Assembly (NCBI GenBank): GCA_001772615.1
Contig: MEUZ01000001.1
Span: 194,504 to 258,503 of the forward strand
DNA: 64,000 bases
From: a candidate division WWE3 bacterium RIFCSPHIGHO2_01_FULL_40_23
GTDB taxonomy: Bacteria; Patescibacteria; WWE3; UBA101185; 2-01-FULL-41-18
Reading direction: 5' to 3'
Translations under genes and position numbers: made by a program
The notes under the pieces: model-generated
Database searches by the model: none
What the model saw: the letters and a program-made list of their open reading frames with translations, nothing else
Told to the model about the DNA's origin: nothing
Part shown: one piece after another, positions 56,293 through 64,000 of the stretch
Position numbering within the stretch: the first letter of the stretch is position 1
Layout: each line of letters starts with the position of its first letter

Positions 56293-58896
56293 ATGGCGCC
56301 GCCTATTCTTTACCCGGGTTATTACCCCGGAACCCGTCCGCTTAAAGGAAAAAGAGGAAGACCAAGGAAAATCTTTCCCGACCCATTTTTAACGGATTTA
56401 ACATCCGCAATTAATGTGCAGGGCTCCGTTTTGGGTTTGCCCAATCAGATCGGCGAGCTTTTTGAAAAAGATTTTACAAACGGTCTTAAGATAAGATACG
56501 GGATTTCAGAAGTGGAGTCGGGAGTTGCGGCCGAAGAACTTCAGGCTATAGAAGAAGAATATCAGGAGCTTCCCGGGGCGATGGGGATCGGGATAAGTTT
56601 TGATCCCGAAGTGTGGAAGAAAAAAGGTTTTGAGCAAAATCTTAGGGAAACGGGCGAAGAGTGGATAAACGCGGTTTTAGGTTTTAAGGATTTAAGCGTT
56701 AGAACCGAGCTTGCCGGAGTATGGGATCCTCTTTTAAACCCTACGAGAGAGGCAACCGAAGCGCAAAAGAAGATGAGCCTTCACGCGATTTCATATGCGC
56801 AAAAGTATGTAAACGAGCCGGGGGGACCACAGGCAAAAGAATTCTCAAGCGTTAACGACCTTTCAAATTCAATCAGAAATTTCGTTGTTTTTGGAAATAC
56901 AGCCTCTGAAAGAGGCAGGAAGTTTGACACGGTTCAGCTTAATTTTGCTTTTGCTTTATCTCAAGTCGTAAATAAAGATACAAAAGTTGCAAATTTCGGA
57001 GCTAACATTCTTGCCAAGGAGACGGCCTTATCAAGCATTGGGTCAAACATTGCGTCACTTGAAAGAAGGCTTGCCGCAACAACTGATCCTGATACACAAA
57101 GGGCTTTGCAGGATCAGCTAGACCTTCTTCATGCTGATGAAAGTAGAATTAATGCCGAGGTTTCGGAGCTTAGGGAAAAAGACTCCACTATCAAAACTCT
57201 TAACGCAAGGCTTGATAAAGCTTTGACCACTCCTAGAAAAGAAAGAGCGCTAAAGCTTACACAAAAAGCAAGAGCGAGGCTTGAGGCGCAGCTTAAGACT
57301 GAAAGTGACCCTGCAACAAGAGCCAGCATTGAAGCAAGGATCACGGATTTAAAAAAAGATGAGAATGACTTAAAAGGGTTTCTTGACTCGCTTACGGATA
57401 AGGATAGGGCGGAGCAGCGGAAAGAGCTTAAAGGGTTATGGGGCGATGCTGTTAATTCAAAAGACGGTGAGTTAAAAGATGCTCTTAATGAGGTTGATGA
57501 CAAGAAGCTTGCGGGATGGGCAAAGCTTGTTGATTTTAGAAATAATGTTTTTACCTATAACGAATATATTGACTCGGCCGCAGAAGGAAGGCTGTTTCAA
57601 ACTTTCGTCTGGAACAGGATTAGAAGGGCACTTCCTTTTTTAGGGCAGGCTTACTCGGCCAAAATGTTTATTGACAACCCGTTAAGATTTGCCATAAGCG
57701 TTTTTGCCAAGGCGACGAGCGCGAAGGGCTATGATCTTCCCGTTGTGGGAAAATTCAGAATCCCCTTTGTCAACAGGTTAATGACCTCCATCGGAAAGTT
57801 TCTTGACGGAACTCTTGGGAAAATCGCCAAACTTATTGCAAGAAGTCCGATTCTTAGGGGGATTGTAACCACGCTTACCGGGGGGCTTGTCAGAAGTATC
57901 GTCAATAAAGCGGTTATGAGCATCATCGCTGGGGCGGGTGTTACGGGTGTAGGTACGATTCCGGCCGCCGCGGCTGCGGCCTTAACTTACGTCGGGGAAA
58001 AGGTTTGGAGTATTTTTGTTTCCTTTATAAAGCTTGATATTTCAGGGGCGATAGATAAGATCGCAAAGGAGTTTTCTAATTTATTAAAACTTGGAATGCT
58101 TGCGATAGGCGTGCCTATTTTTTTGATAGGCGCAATTTTTTATATGGTTATTAATATTATGACGGCCCCGATGTCAGGGACCTCAACGGTTGGCAGAGGA
58201 GGGGCGACTGGGATTACAAGCGGTGGTGGTACTGGAACCGTTGGGGGAGGCGGCAGCTCCTGCTCTGTCGTTCCGAAGGGGTTTGATAACGACCTTTTTT
58301 CAAAAATGGAGCCGTTTGGAAGCCCCAAACTTATTGATGTGCCTGACAGCATTTTCTTTGGGCAGGGAAGCTGTTATGGGGAGTGCAGGACATCTGTAAA
58401 TTATCTGCACGGCGGTTTAGATCTTAATACTAACCACGATTATAGCGAACCCGCGCTGACATCACCTTATCAGGGAGATGCCGTTGTGTTTTTTGCCAAC
58501 TCAAGCTGTACGGGCGGGGGTAAAGGCTGTGGAAACGGTTTTGGGAACCACGTTATTCTAAAAGTTTCGGGGGAGGAGGATTGCACCGATTACGGTGAAT
58601 GCGGAACCAACATGTACATATATTTTGCCCATTTAAGTTCTTTGTCCGTAAGTGTTGGAGACACTGTTTCCTACGGTGAGGGGGTTGGTAAGCTTGGCAA
58701 CACGGGAAATTCCACGGGCCCGCATTTGCATTTTGAAATAAGGTCAGGTTCTACAAATTCAGCCTACACCGTAAACCCATGTTTTGTTTTCTCCTGTGAC
58801 CCAATCAGCGACTTTAGCAGTGCAGCGAGATCAAGCTGCAGGCCTCCCGAGATTCACGGTCCTCTTTTCAACGATTATGATGCCTCTTACCATTAA
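56293..58896 (+). CDS. M23 metallopeptidase with long helical region (VirB1-like wall hydrolase)
   Basis: 867 residues. The long N-terminal part is helical, with coiled coils (about 235-370), hydrophobic membrane-associated segments (about 520-570 and 590-625), then a Gly/Thr linker and an M23 (LytM) peptidase domain: L-H-G-G-L-D near residue 706 (H and D zinc ligands) and H-L-H-F-E-I near residue 811. It should cut peptidoglycan cross-links and open the wall for the secretion apparatus. TACTAT at 56280-56285 ends seven bases before the ATG. Confidence 0.9.
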   Translation: MAPPILYPGYYPGTRPLKGKRGRPRKIFPDPFLTDLTSAINVQGSVLGLPNQIGELFEKDFTNGLKIRYGISEVESGVAAEELQAIEEEYQELPGAMGIGISFDPEVWKKKGFEQNLRETGEEWINAVLGFKDLSVRTELAGVWDPLLNPTREATEAQKKMSLHAISYAQKYVNEPGGPQAKEFSSVNDLSNSIRNFVVFGNTASERGRKFDTVQLNFAFALSQVVNKDTKVANFGANILAKETALSSIGSNIASLERRLAATTDPDTQRALQDQLDLLHADESRINAEVSELREKDSTIKTLNARLDKALTTPRKERALKLTQKARARLEAQLKTESDPATRASIEARITDLKKDENDLKGFLDSLTDKDRAEQRKELKGLWGDAVNSKDGELKDALNEVDDKKLAGWAKLVDFRNNVFTYNEYIDSAAEGRLFQTFVWNRIRRALPFLGQAYSAKMFIDNPLRFAISVFAKATSAKGYDLPVVGKFRIPFVNRLMTSIGKFLDGTLGKIAKLIARSPILRGIVTTLTGGLVRSIVNKAVMSIIAGAGVTGVGTIPAAAAAALTYVGEKVWSIFVSFIKLDISGAIDKIAKEFSNLLKLGMLAIGVPIFLIGAIFYMVINIMTAPMSGTSTVGRGGATGITSGGGTGTVGGGGSSCSVVPKGFDNDLFSKMEPFGSPKLIDVPDSIFFGQGSCYGECRTSVNYLHGGLDLNTNHDYSEPALTSPYQGDAVVFFANSSCTGGGKGCGNGFGNHVILKVSGEEDCTDYGECGTNMYIYFAHLSSLSVSVGDTVSYGEGVGKLGNTGNSTGPHLHFEIRSGSTNSAYTVNPCFVFSCDPISDFSSAARSSCRPPEIHGPLFNDYDASYH

Positions 58897-58913
58897 TTGC
58901 CAAATTCTTTTGT

Positions 58914-58919
58914 TATAAT
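58914..58919 (+). promoter_or_regulatory. -10 box of the 58926-59882 gene, leaderless-type
   Basis: Consensus TATAAT, six bases before the GTG start. No -35 element at proper distance. Confidence 0.5.
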
Positions 58920-58925
58920 ATCTTT

Positions 58926-59882
58926 GTGTTTGAGAGAATTTATAATTTTTTTCAGAGCAGGAGAGCACTTGCTTTATTAATTGGGGCTTTTACACTTCTC
59001 ATTCTTGCGGCTTTTTTTCAAAACCCGTCTTTATTTAGGCTTCCGCTTACACAAAAGGAAAAAGAGGAGATAGCGGCTAAGCAAAGAGAGATTGTACAGA
59101 ATGTAAGTAAAGAGGGAGACAAGAAAATAGATTTTCTTGGGCTTGATAACAAAGGTGTTTTTGTGAATGTGAGCGTAGCAGAAGACAGTCTGCAAAAAGT
59201 AAATAAGGACAGCTACGTTTTTCTTGCTCAAGGAAAGGGTATTAGGGATCTAACCAAAGAGCTAAATATAAAAGAGGTTGTTTATGAGTATGATAGGGAG
59301 GTTAGGTTTTATATTAACACTACGGCGGAGATATTTATCAGAGGTTACGTTGATTATCTGAATAATGCGCTTCCGCTTGATAAGCGAAACGAGCTCTCTT
59401 TTCAAACGGTGTACACAGGTAGAACTGAAGAAAATGTTGAAGGCGACGAGTACATTTCAGGTGAGAATGTGCCAAATCCAACACACGAAAACTTTTTCTA
59501 CAATCTTCTTCTTAATGGATCGTTGTTGATTCAAACTGCCGGTACTGGCGGGATGGTTCTCACAAAACCAATTGATGGAAAAGGGGATGTTTTAGTAACC
59601 ATGCAGAAATTCTTTCCTGAAAAGATAACAGTTCAGTCAAAGAGAGAATTTGCGGCGGGAAGTTTTAAGTTTCGTCCCTCAATTCCAAAAGATCCCACTT
59701 ACAGCTTTGACCTTGATAGAAAGTTATCGGCTTCTGATTTTACCGTAAGGCCAGGTTCTTTGCAGAAGCTTTATCTTTATGACTCGGCAAACGGGTACCT
59801 TGTCCCGTTTTTGTCCCAGGAAGCTTTGATGAGGGATCTAAGGACAAGAAGAGATATTGTCTATTTACTGACTCAATTTTAA
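58926..59882 (+). CDS. Anchored extracytoplasmic protein of the secretion locus
   Basis: 318 residues from GTG. One transmembrane helix (about 13-32), a helical linker, then a soluble beta-rich domain with two or three repeats of V-N-V-S and F-Y-I-N-T-T type strands. Unknown family. Its place after the M23 gene suggests a structural part of the secretion apparatus, like VirB8 or VirB10, but no sequence link was seen. Confidence 0.75.
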   Translation: MFERIYNFFQSRRALALLIGAFTLLILAAFFQNPSLFRLPLTQKEKEEIAAKQREIVQNVSKEGDKKIDFLGLDNKGVFVNVSVAEDSLQKVNKDSYVFLAQGKGIRDLTKELNIKEVVYEYDREVRFYINTTAEIFIRGYVDYLNNALPLDKRNELSFQTVYTGRTEENVEGDEYISGENVPNPTHENFFYNLLLNGSLLIQTAGTGGMVLTKPIDGKGDVLVTMQKFFPEKITVQSKREFAAGSFKFRPSIPKDPTYSFDLDRKLSASDFTVRPGSLQKLYLYDSANGYLVPFLSQEALMRDLRTRRDIVYLLTQF

Positions 59883-59903
59883 AAACTTTAGCAAGCAGAA
59901 ACC

Positions 59904-61802
59904 TTACAGGGGCTCTCTCGGACGGTCAAAAGTTTGGTAGATTATGTCTTTTCCCGTTACGGGAGTTCCAAATCCATCGGATACATAAGGGGCTTTTTTA
60001 AATTCACCTGAAATCACACCTTTGCCTGATAGAGTCCCCACCGCGCCGGTTTCGGGCGTGCACTTTCCGGGTCTTATTATGGAGTCGGTATAGTTTGCAA
60101 AAGATTTATTTACAAGATCCACATACGGAAGTTTAAAGTAAAGAGTGGCATTTTCTTCGGAGTTCGCCTTTATGGCGTTGCAGGCGCTTTCATTATAGCC
60201 CGCGCCGGGTATGCATACGGAGAGCGCGTTTTGGAAAGCGTTTATTAACTGCTCTCCTGTTACATAAAGATTAAACGCGGCTCCCCCCTTTGCTTCCTTT
60301 GTGCATTCAATAATCAGATTTCTTGTTCTTGAGATTCTTATCTGGGAACTTGCTTCTTCGCATCTGTCTGTTTTTCTTTCATATATGTTTTTCCCAGGCC
60401 TTGTGTATAGAGAGGCAAGGAGCGAGCTAACGTTTTCCGCTCCTCTTATTGAAAACTCGGACCCTTTAAGGGAAACCGGAGTTCTTGTTAGAGCCGGATT
60501 GTAGGTGGATGATGCTGGATCGGGAGTGCAGTTAAATCCGCTGCACGCGTAATTTGTGTTGCTAAGCCAGGGTTCCGAGTCGGCGTTTGCAATTCCGTCG
60601 TTATCGTCAAGGACACAGAGGTAATGTGGGAAGTATTCATCATCAAGCTTTCCCGGTTCGGGCGGGTCACCCGGCAGTACGAAGTCACTAAACGTTTTAG
60701 TTACTGTGCCTTCTTTACATACGGGATATGTCGGATGGCTGTCTTGAGCCGCTTTACATATTTCTTTTTCTTTTTCCGGTCTTGTGGCTCCTCGGATCGT
60801 GAAGCCGCTTCTTCCCCTGTTTATTCCGCTTGAGAGCTGGTTCATATTGTAAATTTCGTTGCAGTCAGGGAGTGCATCCTTTGGAATCGGCCCAAAACCC
60901 GCCTGTATGGCCTGCGTTCTTGCGAAAGTATCCGCTGTTGCTTCGGTTGTAGATAAAGCTAAGGTGCTTCCGAGAGCGTATTTCGCCGACCCGACTATTG
61001 TGCTCAAACATCCTACTAAGTTGCCCGCGCAAAATTCCAGGAAACCCACGCTTTCTTTAAAGCTTGGAGGGCCGAAAGGGTAGCGTACGTTGTATTTTGG
61101 ATTGTCAACGCGGTCAACGCAGGTATCATTTTCATCGGGAACAGGTCTTACACAGACATTTGAGTTATCCCCGCAGTCGCCGTTTCTTGGAATATCAAAG
61201 CTTAAATCATACTGAAAATCAACTTTTGCGCTACCTCCGCTTGGGATATTTTCAACGCTTATAGTTTCAAGGACTTTATTTTCGCACGTGACTAAAAAGA
61301 ATAGAGGCTCGCCGCATGTGACCCCACCCATCTCCACCGTATAATCGCCTCCGCTTTTAACGCTTTTGTAGGTGTAGTTGTCCCTCACATCAAGGGGATC
61401 AAGGGGCTTTTTGACCCAGAGGAGGCCGAGGTTTTCTATGCCGTAGGGGTCTATTGCTATACCCCTTTCGTCAACTCCTTTGACCCAGGCTTTGCCCCTT
61501 ATTGTGCAGGTATTGTCCCCCGAGGGGGGAGGAGCTGTGCATGTCGTGGCGGGAGGGGGTGGAGGGGGTGTCTCGTCACCGCTATCATCACAATCAGATC
61601 CCGCCGGGCAGCAGCCATGATCCTCGCAACATCTGTATAGGCATCCAGGGGCTCCCGCACACTCGTTCCCGTTAGGGTCACAAGTTTCTCCTGCAGGGCA
61701 GGTTCCGCAAATATGGGTTGCATAGGCTTTCCGCGCTTTTAAAAAGATAAGAAAACCCAAAAAGAGAATTATTATAATTGTGAAGGGAATAACTTTTCTC
61801 AT
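59904..61802 (-). CDS. Large secreted Cys-rich protein of the secretion locus
   Basis: 632 residues. Signal peptide or anchor (about 7-26), a Cys-rich segment (about 32-75 with C-G-T-C-P-A-G-E-T-C and C-C-x-x-H-G-C-C), a Pro-rich linker, then several beta domains with further Cys pairs. The Cys pattern is like small disulfide-rich adhesion modules. Unknown family. It is 10 bp downstream of the pilin-like gene at 61813-62253, in the same operon. Confidence 0.8.
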   Translation of the reverse strand: MRKVIPFTIIIILFLGFLIFLKARKAYATHICGTCPAGETCDPNGNECAGAPGCLYRCCEDHGCCPAGSDCDDSGDETPPPPPPATTCTAPPPSGDNTCTIRGKAWVKGVDERGIAIDPYGIENLGLLWVKKPLDPLDVRDNYTYKSVKSGGDYTVEMGGVTCGEPLFFLVTCENKVLETISVENIPSGGSAKVDFQYDLSFDIPRNGDCGDNSNVCVRPVPDENDTCVDRVDNPKYNVRYPFGPPSFKESVGFLEFCAGNLVGCLSTIVGSAKYALGSTLALSTTEATADTFARTQAIQAGFGPIPKDALPDCNEIYNMNQLSSGINRGRSGFTIRGATRPEKEKEICKAAQDSHPTYPVCKEGTVTKTFSDFVLPGDPPEPGKLDDEYFPHYLCVLDDNDGIANADSEPWLSNTNYACSGFNCTPDPASSTYNPALTRTPVSLKGSEFSIRGAENVSSLLASLYTRPGKNIYERKTDRCEEASSQIRISRTRNLIIECTKEAKGGAAFNLYVTGEQLINAFQNALSVCIPGAGYNESACNAIKANSEENATLYFKLPYVDLVNKSFANYTDSIIRPGKCTPETGAVGTLSGKGVISGEFKKAPYVSDGFGTPVTGKDIIYQTFDRPREPL

Positions 61803-61812
61803 CCGAATATCT

Positions 61813-62253
61813 TTAGTTATTTTTGAGCCACTCTATCAGGCCTCTTATCTGCGCTTCAAGGCTGAAGTCTCCGCTCACTCCAAGTATGCCCGTCAGTATC
61901 GCAAAGATTACATAAACTCCAATCACCACCAGAAACCCTATTACAGCCCAGGTCAGTGTGGCTTTTGCCCCTTCTATTCCCTTCGGATCACCTTGCGACA
62001 AGGAGAACTTAACCGCGGCGTAAAAGACCATAAGCACAAATACAGATCCCGAAACGACAACTAGGATATTTAGGGCAGTTGAGACATAACAAGCGATGGT
62101 TGACGGAAGATCATCAACGGCCTCCTCCGCTGTTGCCGGATCACTTTTGCATGCCGCCGCGTTGGCCGGATTTGGAAATACAAAGTTTGAGGCAAAGAAA
62201 AGAAGTGTGATAACAAGGATAGATTTTAGTTTTATGTTAATTCGATCTGACAT
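61813..62253 (-). CDS. VirB2/TrbC-like pilin subunit 1
   Basis: 146 residues. Signal peptide with A-N-A-A near residue 32, two hydrophobic helices (about 58-84 and 100-123) joined by a short charged loop S-Q-G-D-P-K-G-I-E-G-A-K, and a soluble tail. This is the VirB2/TrbC pilin layout. The G-D-P-K-x-I-x-x-A motif is shared with the next gene. It overlaps that gene by 17 bp. Confidence 0.85.
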   Translation of the reverse strand: MSDRINIKLKSILVITLLFFASNFVFPNPANAAACKSDPATAEEAVDDLPSTIACYVSTALNILVVVSGSVFVLMVFYAAVKFSLSQGDPKGIEGAKATLTWAVIGFLVVIGVYVIFAILTGILGVSGDFSLEAQIRGLIEWLKNN

Positions 62254-62551
62254 TTGTTACCTCTCCCTGTGCGCCTAAAATATTTAAAATCACATTTTTA
62301 ATGACAAATGCCGCAATGGTTATTATAAAGGCTACTACGCTGACTGTAAGATACTTCTGGGCGGATGCGATGGCCTTTGGATCTCCCTCACTCATGATGT
62401 ATTGAACTCCCGCGTAAATTATTGCAATTGTGGCAATGGCTATGCTTGAGCCCATTGCGACATTTAACGCAACGCCGAAGAAATCCCCGATCGTGCCAAA
62501 TTTCCCGCCGGTTGGATCATGCGAAAGAACCTGGTTTAGGATATCAAACAT
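62237..62551 (-). CDS. VirB2/TrbC-like pilin subunit 2
   Basis: 104 residues from the ATG at 62551. Two hydrophobic helices with the loop S-E-G-D-P-K-A-I-A-S-A-Q between them, matching subunit 1. No obvious signal peptide. A frame open upstream to 62644 begins inside the palindromic repeat (M-F-V-I-P-A-F-A-G-M-T) and was rejected. Confidence 0.82.
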   Translation of the reverse strand: MFDILNQVLSHDPTGGKFGTIGDFFGVALNVAMGSSIAIATIAIIYAGVQYIMSEGDPKAIASAQKYLTVSVVAFIITIAAFVIKNVILNILGAQGEVTNVRSN

Positions 62552-62611
62552 GCAGTAATAATACACTATATCCCAGATCTGTTGAATCCTTGCTGTGCAT
62601 GAGAGAATACT

Positions 62612-62641
62612 CGTCATCCCCGCGAAAGCGGGAATGACAAA
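62612..62641. repeat. Palindromic intergenic repeat, short copy
   Basis: CGTCATCCCCGCGAAAGCGG followed by GAATGACAA. One hairpin, between two pilin-like genes. Confidence 0.8.
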
Positions 62642-62661
62642 CATCGCAGAGGTGTAAGAGT

Positions 62662-63717
62662 TTATATCCCAATGAATGTATTGATGAGGACTCGGAGCAC
62701 TGCTAGGCCCGCAAGAGAAAATATGAGGCCGACTACGGCGGAAGTTAAAATTTCCTTGCCTTCCGATATTTTTGTTTCGCTCCCTTCGCTTGTGATAATG
62801 AGGTAACCTCCTTGGATTATTCTAAAAAGAGCAATAAGTATTGCAATGGGGATAAGAAAAAGAACTATTCTTTCAATGAGTCCTCCCGGATCAAGAGGGC
62901 TGGGGAGAGCTCCAGATCCTGAAAGTGCGTCGCCCGGGGGCGGGGCAGCAGACGCGCAGCCTGCGGCTATGCAAGCACTTATTGTAGGATAGGTTCCCGA
63001 GGTGTCATACACTACACTGCAGTTAGTGCCTCCTACACAATTGTAAGAGGATGCAGTCGCGGGTTGGTCTATACATATCCCATTTTTGGAGCCGGATGCG
63101 GTGCACACTGTATTACCTGCCGAATTTGGTACACATTCCCACGTTTCACTATACAAACTCTCACAATCTCCACTACCGGCGCACTCGCAGGTGGGTAAAG
63201 ATCCGGACTCGAGTTCACATCTTTCCGTGGCTGTGTTGCAAGTGTAATTTACCCCGCTTGCACTGCAGCATTCTCTAATGAGGTCAGAGGGGCCGTATAC
63301 GCAATCCCCACCGGGCGCCGTACAGGAGGGTGGTATGCATTGTCCACTGCTATTGCATGTGTAATCTGTTTTGCCTGAAGCTTCACAGTCTGCGTTGGAG
63401 TTGCATTCTACACACGCTCCGGTGCCAATGTTGCAGTATGGTGTGCCGGAGAACCCGCTGCATTGCGAACTTGAAGTACAGCCTGTGCATGAAAACGAGC
63501 AGGGAAAACCTTCACCTCCTGATACACCGCAAACGGGAGTGTCCAAGTTACAGTTATTGGGGGTGGGAAGGCACACGTAACCAATGTCACTTGTGCTTTC
63601 CGTTCCGCATGTTCCTCCGGCATAGGAAGGTCTGCTAGAGGTAACAATTAAAGATAAGAAGAAAACCGTGAATAGAAATAAAAGGGTTGTCAAAGTTTTG
63701 TTTAACATCCTGGTCAT
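62662..63717 (-). CDS. VirB2-like protein with a large Cys-rich ectodomain
   Basis: 351 residues. Signal peptide (about 8-32), then about 230 residues with some 35 Cys in repeating C-x-C and C-N-S-x-x-D-C units, similar in style to EGF-like or VSP-like disulfide modules (C-N-S-N-A-D-C, C-E-C-A-G-S-G-D-C), a short linker, and a C-terminal two-helix VirB2-like core with E-I-L-T-S-A-V-V-G-L-I and the loop S-E-G-S-E-T-K-I-S. It could sit at the tip of the pilus and bind a target cell. First gene of the leftward pilin group. Confidence 0.82.
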   Translation of the reverse strand: MTRMLNKTLTTLLFLFTVFFLSLIVTSSRPSYAGGTCGTESTSDIGYVCLPTPNNCNLDTPVCGVSGGEGFPCSFSCTGCTSSSQCSGFSGTPYCNIGTGACVECNSNADCEASGKTDYTCNSSGQCIPPSCTAPGGDCVYGPSDLIRECCSASGVNYTCNTATERCELESGSLPTCECAGSGDCESLYSETWECVPNSAGNTVCTASGSKNGICIDQPATASSYNCVGGTNCSVVYDTSGTYPTISACIAAGCASAAPPPGDALSGSGALPSPLDPGGLIERIVLFLIPIAILIALFRIIQGGYLIITSEGSETKISEGKEILTSAVVGLIFSLAGLAVLRVLINTFIGI

Positions 63718-63742
63718 TATTATTACATATTATATTCTGGAG

Positions 63743-63832
63743 TGTCATCCTGAATTGACTTTATGTCGTGCCGGACTTGATCCGGCATCTCTACAGAAGA
63801 TCCAGGGGGATCCCGGCTTTCGCCGGGATGAC
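63743..63832. repeat. Palindromic intergenic repeat, copy 13
   Basis: TGTCATCCTGAATTGACTTT, a second unit GTGCCGGACTTGATCCGGCA, then CCCGGCTTTCGCCGGGATGAC. The remaining sequence to the window edge (63834-64000) shows no supported gene; two frames crossing the repeat have no ribosome binding site. Confidence 0.85.
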
Positions 63833-64000
63833 GTTATGGATTCACTCTTTCAGCGGGAGGCGGACAGGCGCGGGGATGGCAAAGACGTGTGCTTTAGTTG
63901 AAGTCGTAATGGGAGACCGTTCAAATTTGGTCACCTTCTTTAAGTACTTTTCCTTTCTAATATAACATAAAGAGTTGATTTGACTAAGTGAATTATCCTT

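Noticed and set aside
62552..62644. Extended N-terminus of the second pilin-like protein
   Set aside because: The extension starts inside a palindromic repeat and gives the translated-repeat peptide M-F-V-I-P-A-F-A-G; the ATG at 62551 fits the family.
63668..63965. Two overlapping + strand frames near the window end
   Set aside because: Both run through the palindromic repeat and have no ribosome binding site.

Overview
The window looks like a chromosomal segment of a Candidate Phyla Radiation (Patescibacteria) bacterium, most likely Microgenomates-like. This is an inference from gene content: an epimerase/DUF4012 fusion, a reduced PrgI/VirB4/VirB6/VirB2-like secretion locus, short versions of housekeeping proteins, very tight or overlapping genes, and many start codons placed directly after a -10 box (leaderless transcripts). 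The standard code with TGA as stop fits almost every gene. No rRNA, CRISPR array, transposase or integrase gene was seen.

Layout. 0-9.4 kb: small housekeeping and membrane genes (acylphosphatase, MsrB, RmuC, RDD protein, UppS, TatD) plus a large secreted protein with a Thr-Pro linker. 9.5-17.8 kb: an envelope glycan cluster (membrane glycosyltransferase 2, MraY/WecA-like transferase, UbiA-type prenyltransferase, O-antigen ligase-like polymerase, TPR and PEGA/SH3 proteins). 17.8-20.6 kb: tRNA-Cys with a duplicated 3' end, a membrane protein and a secreted metzincin-like protease. 21-31 kb: an accessory zone of secreted or anchored proteins with strong Shine-Dalgarno sites and their own terminators, interrupted by groES-groEL. 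31-42.7 kb: RNase H-like proteins, a Wzz-like protein, the epimerase/DUF4012 fusion, bL25, ValS behind a structured leader RNA, and TsaD. 42.7-45.3 kb: an orphan sugar-type binding lipoprotein and a second O-antigen ligase-like protein. 45.3-50.2 kb: the replication origin region, with dnaA leftward and rpmH-rnpA-yidD-yidC-khpB-dnaN rightward. 50.2-63.7 kb: a type IV secretion/pilus-like locus ending in three VirB2-like subunits, one carrying a large Cys-rich ectodomain.

How it fits together. UppS supplies undecaprenyl phosphate; the MraY-like and UbiA-type enzymes can load it with sugars; the glycosyltransferase, two O-antigen ligase-like proteins, the Wzz-like protein and the DUF4012 fusion probably build or attach a surface glycan. 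The secretion locus has VirB4-type ATPase parts, a VirB6-like channel, an M23 wall hydrolase and pilin-like subunits, which suits a surface appendage for DNA uptake or contact with another cell (inference).

At least 13 copies of a palindromic repeat (TGTCATYCC...GGATGACA type) lie between genes; one is inserted in frame inside tsaD and another forms the 3' end of a DUF1232 gene. Two gene classes stand out: AT-rich native genes with leaderless or weak starts, and GC-richer cassettes with AAGGAG sites and private terminators. Other points of interest are a T-box-like leader upstream of valS, a 236-bp imperfect inverted repeat between dnaN and virB4, a fused two-lipoprotein reading frame, and an in-frame TGA in an otherwise open gene.
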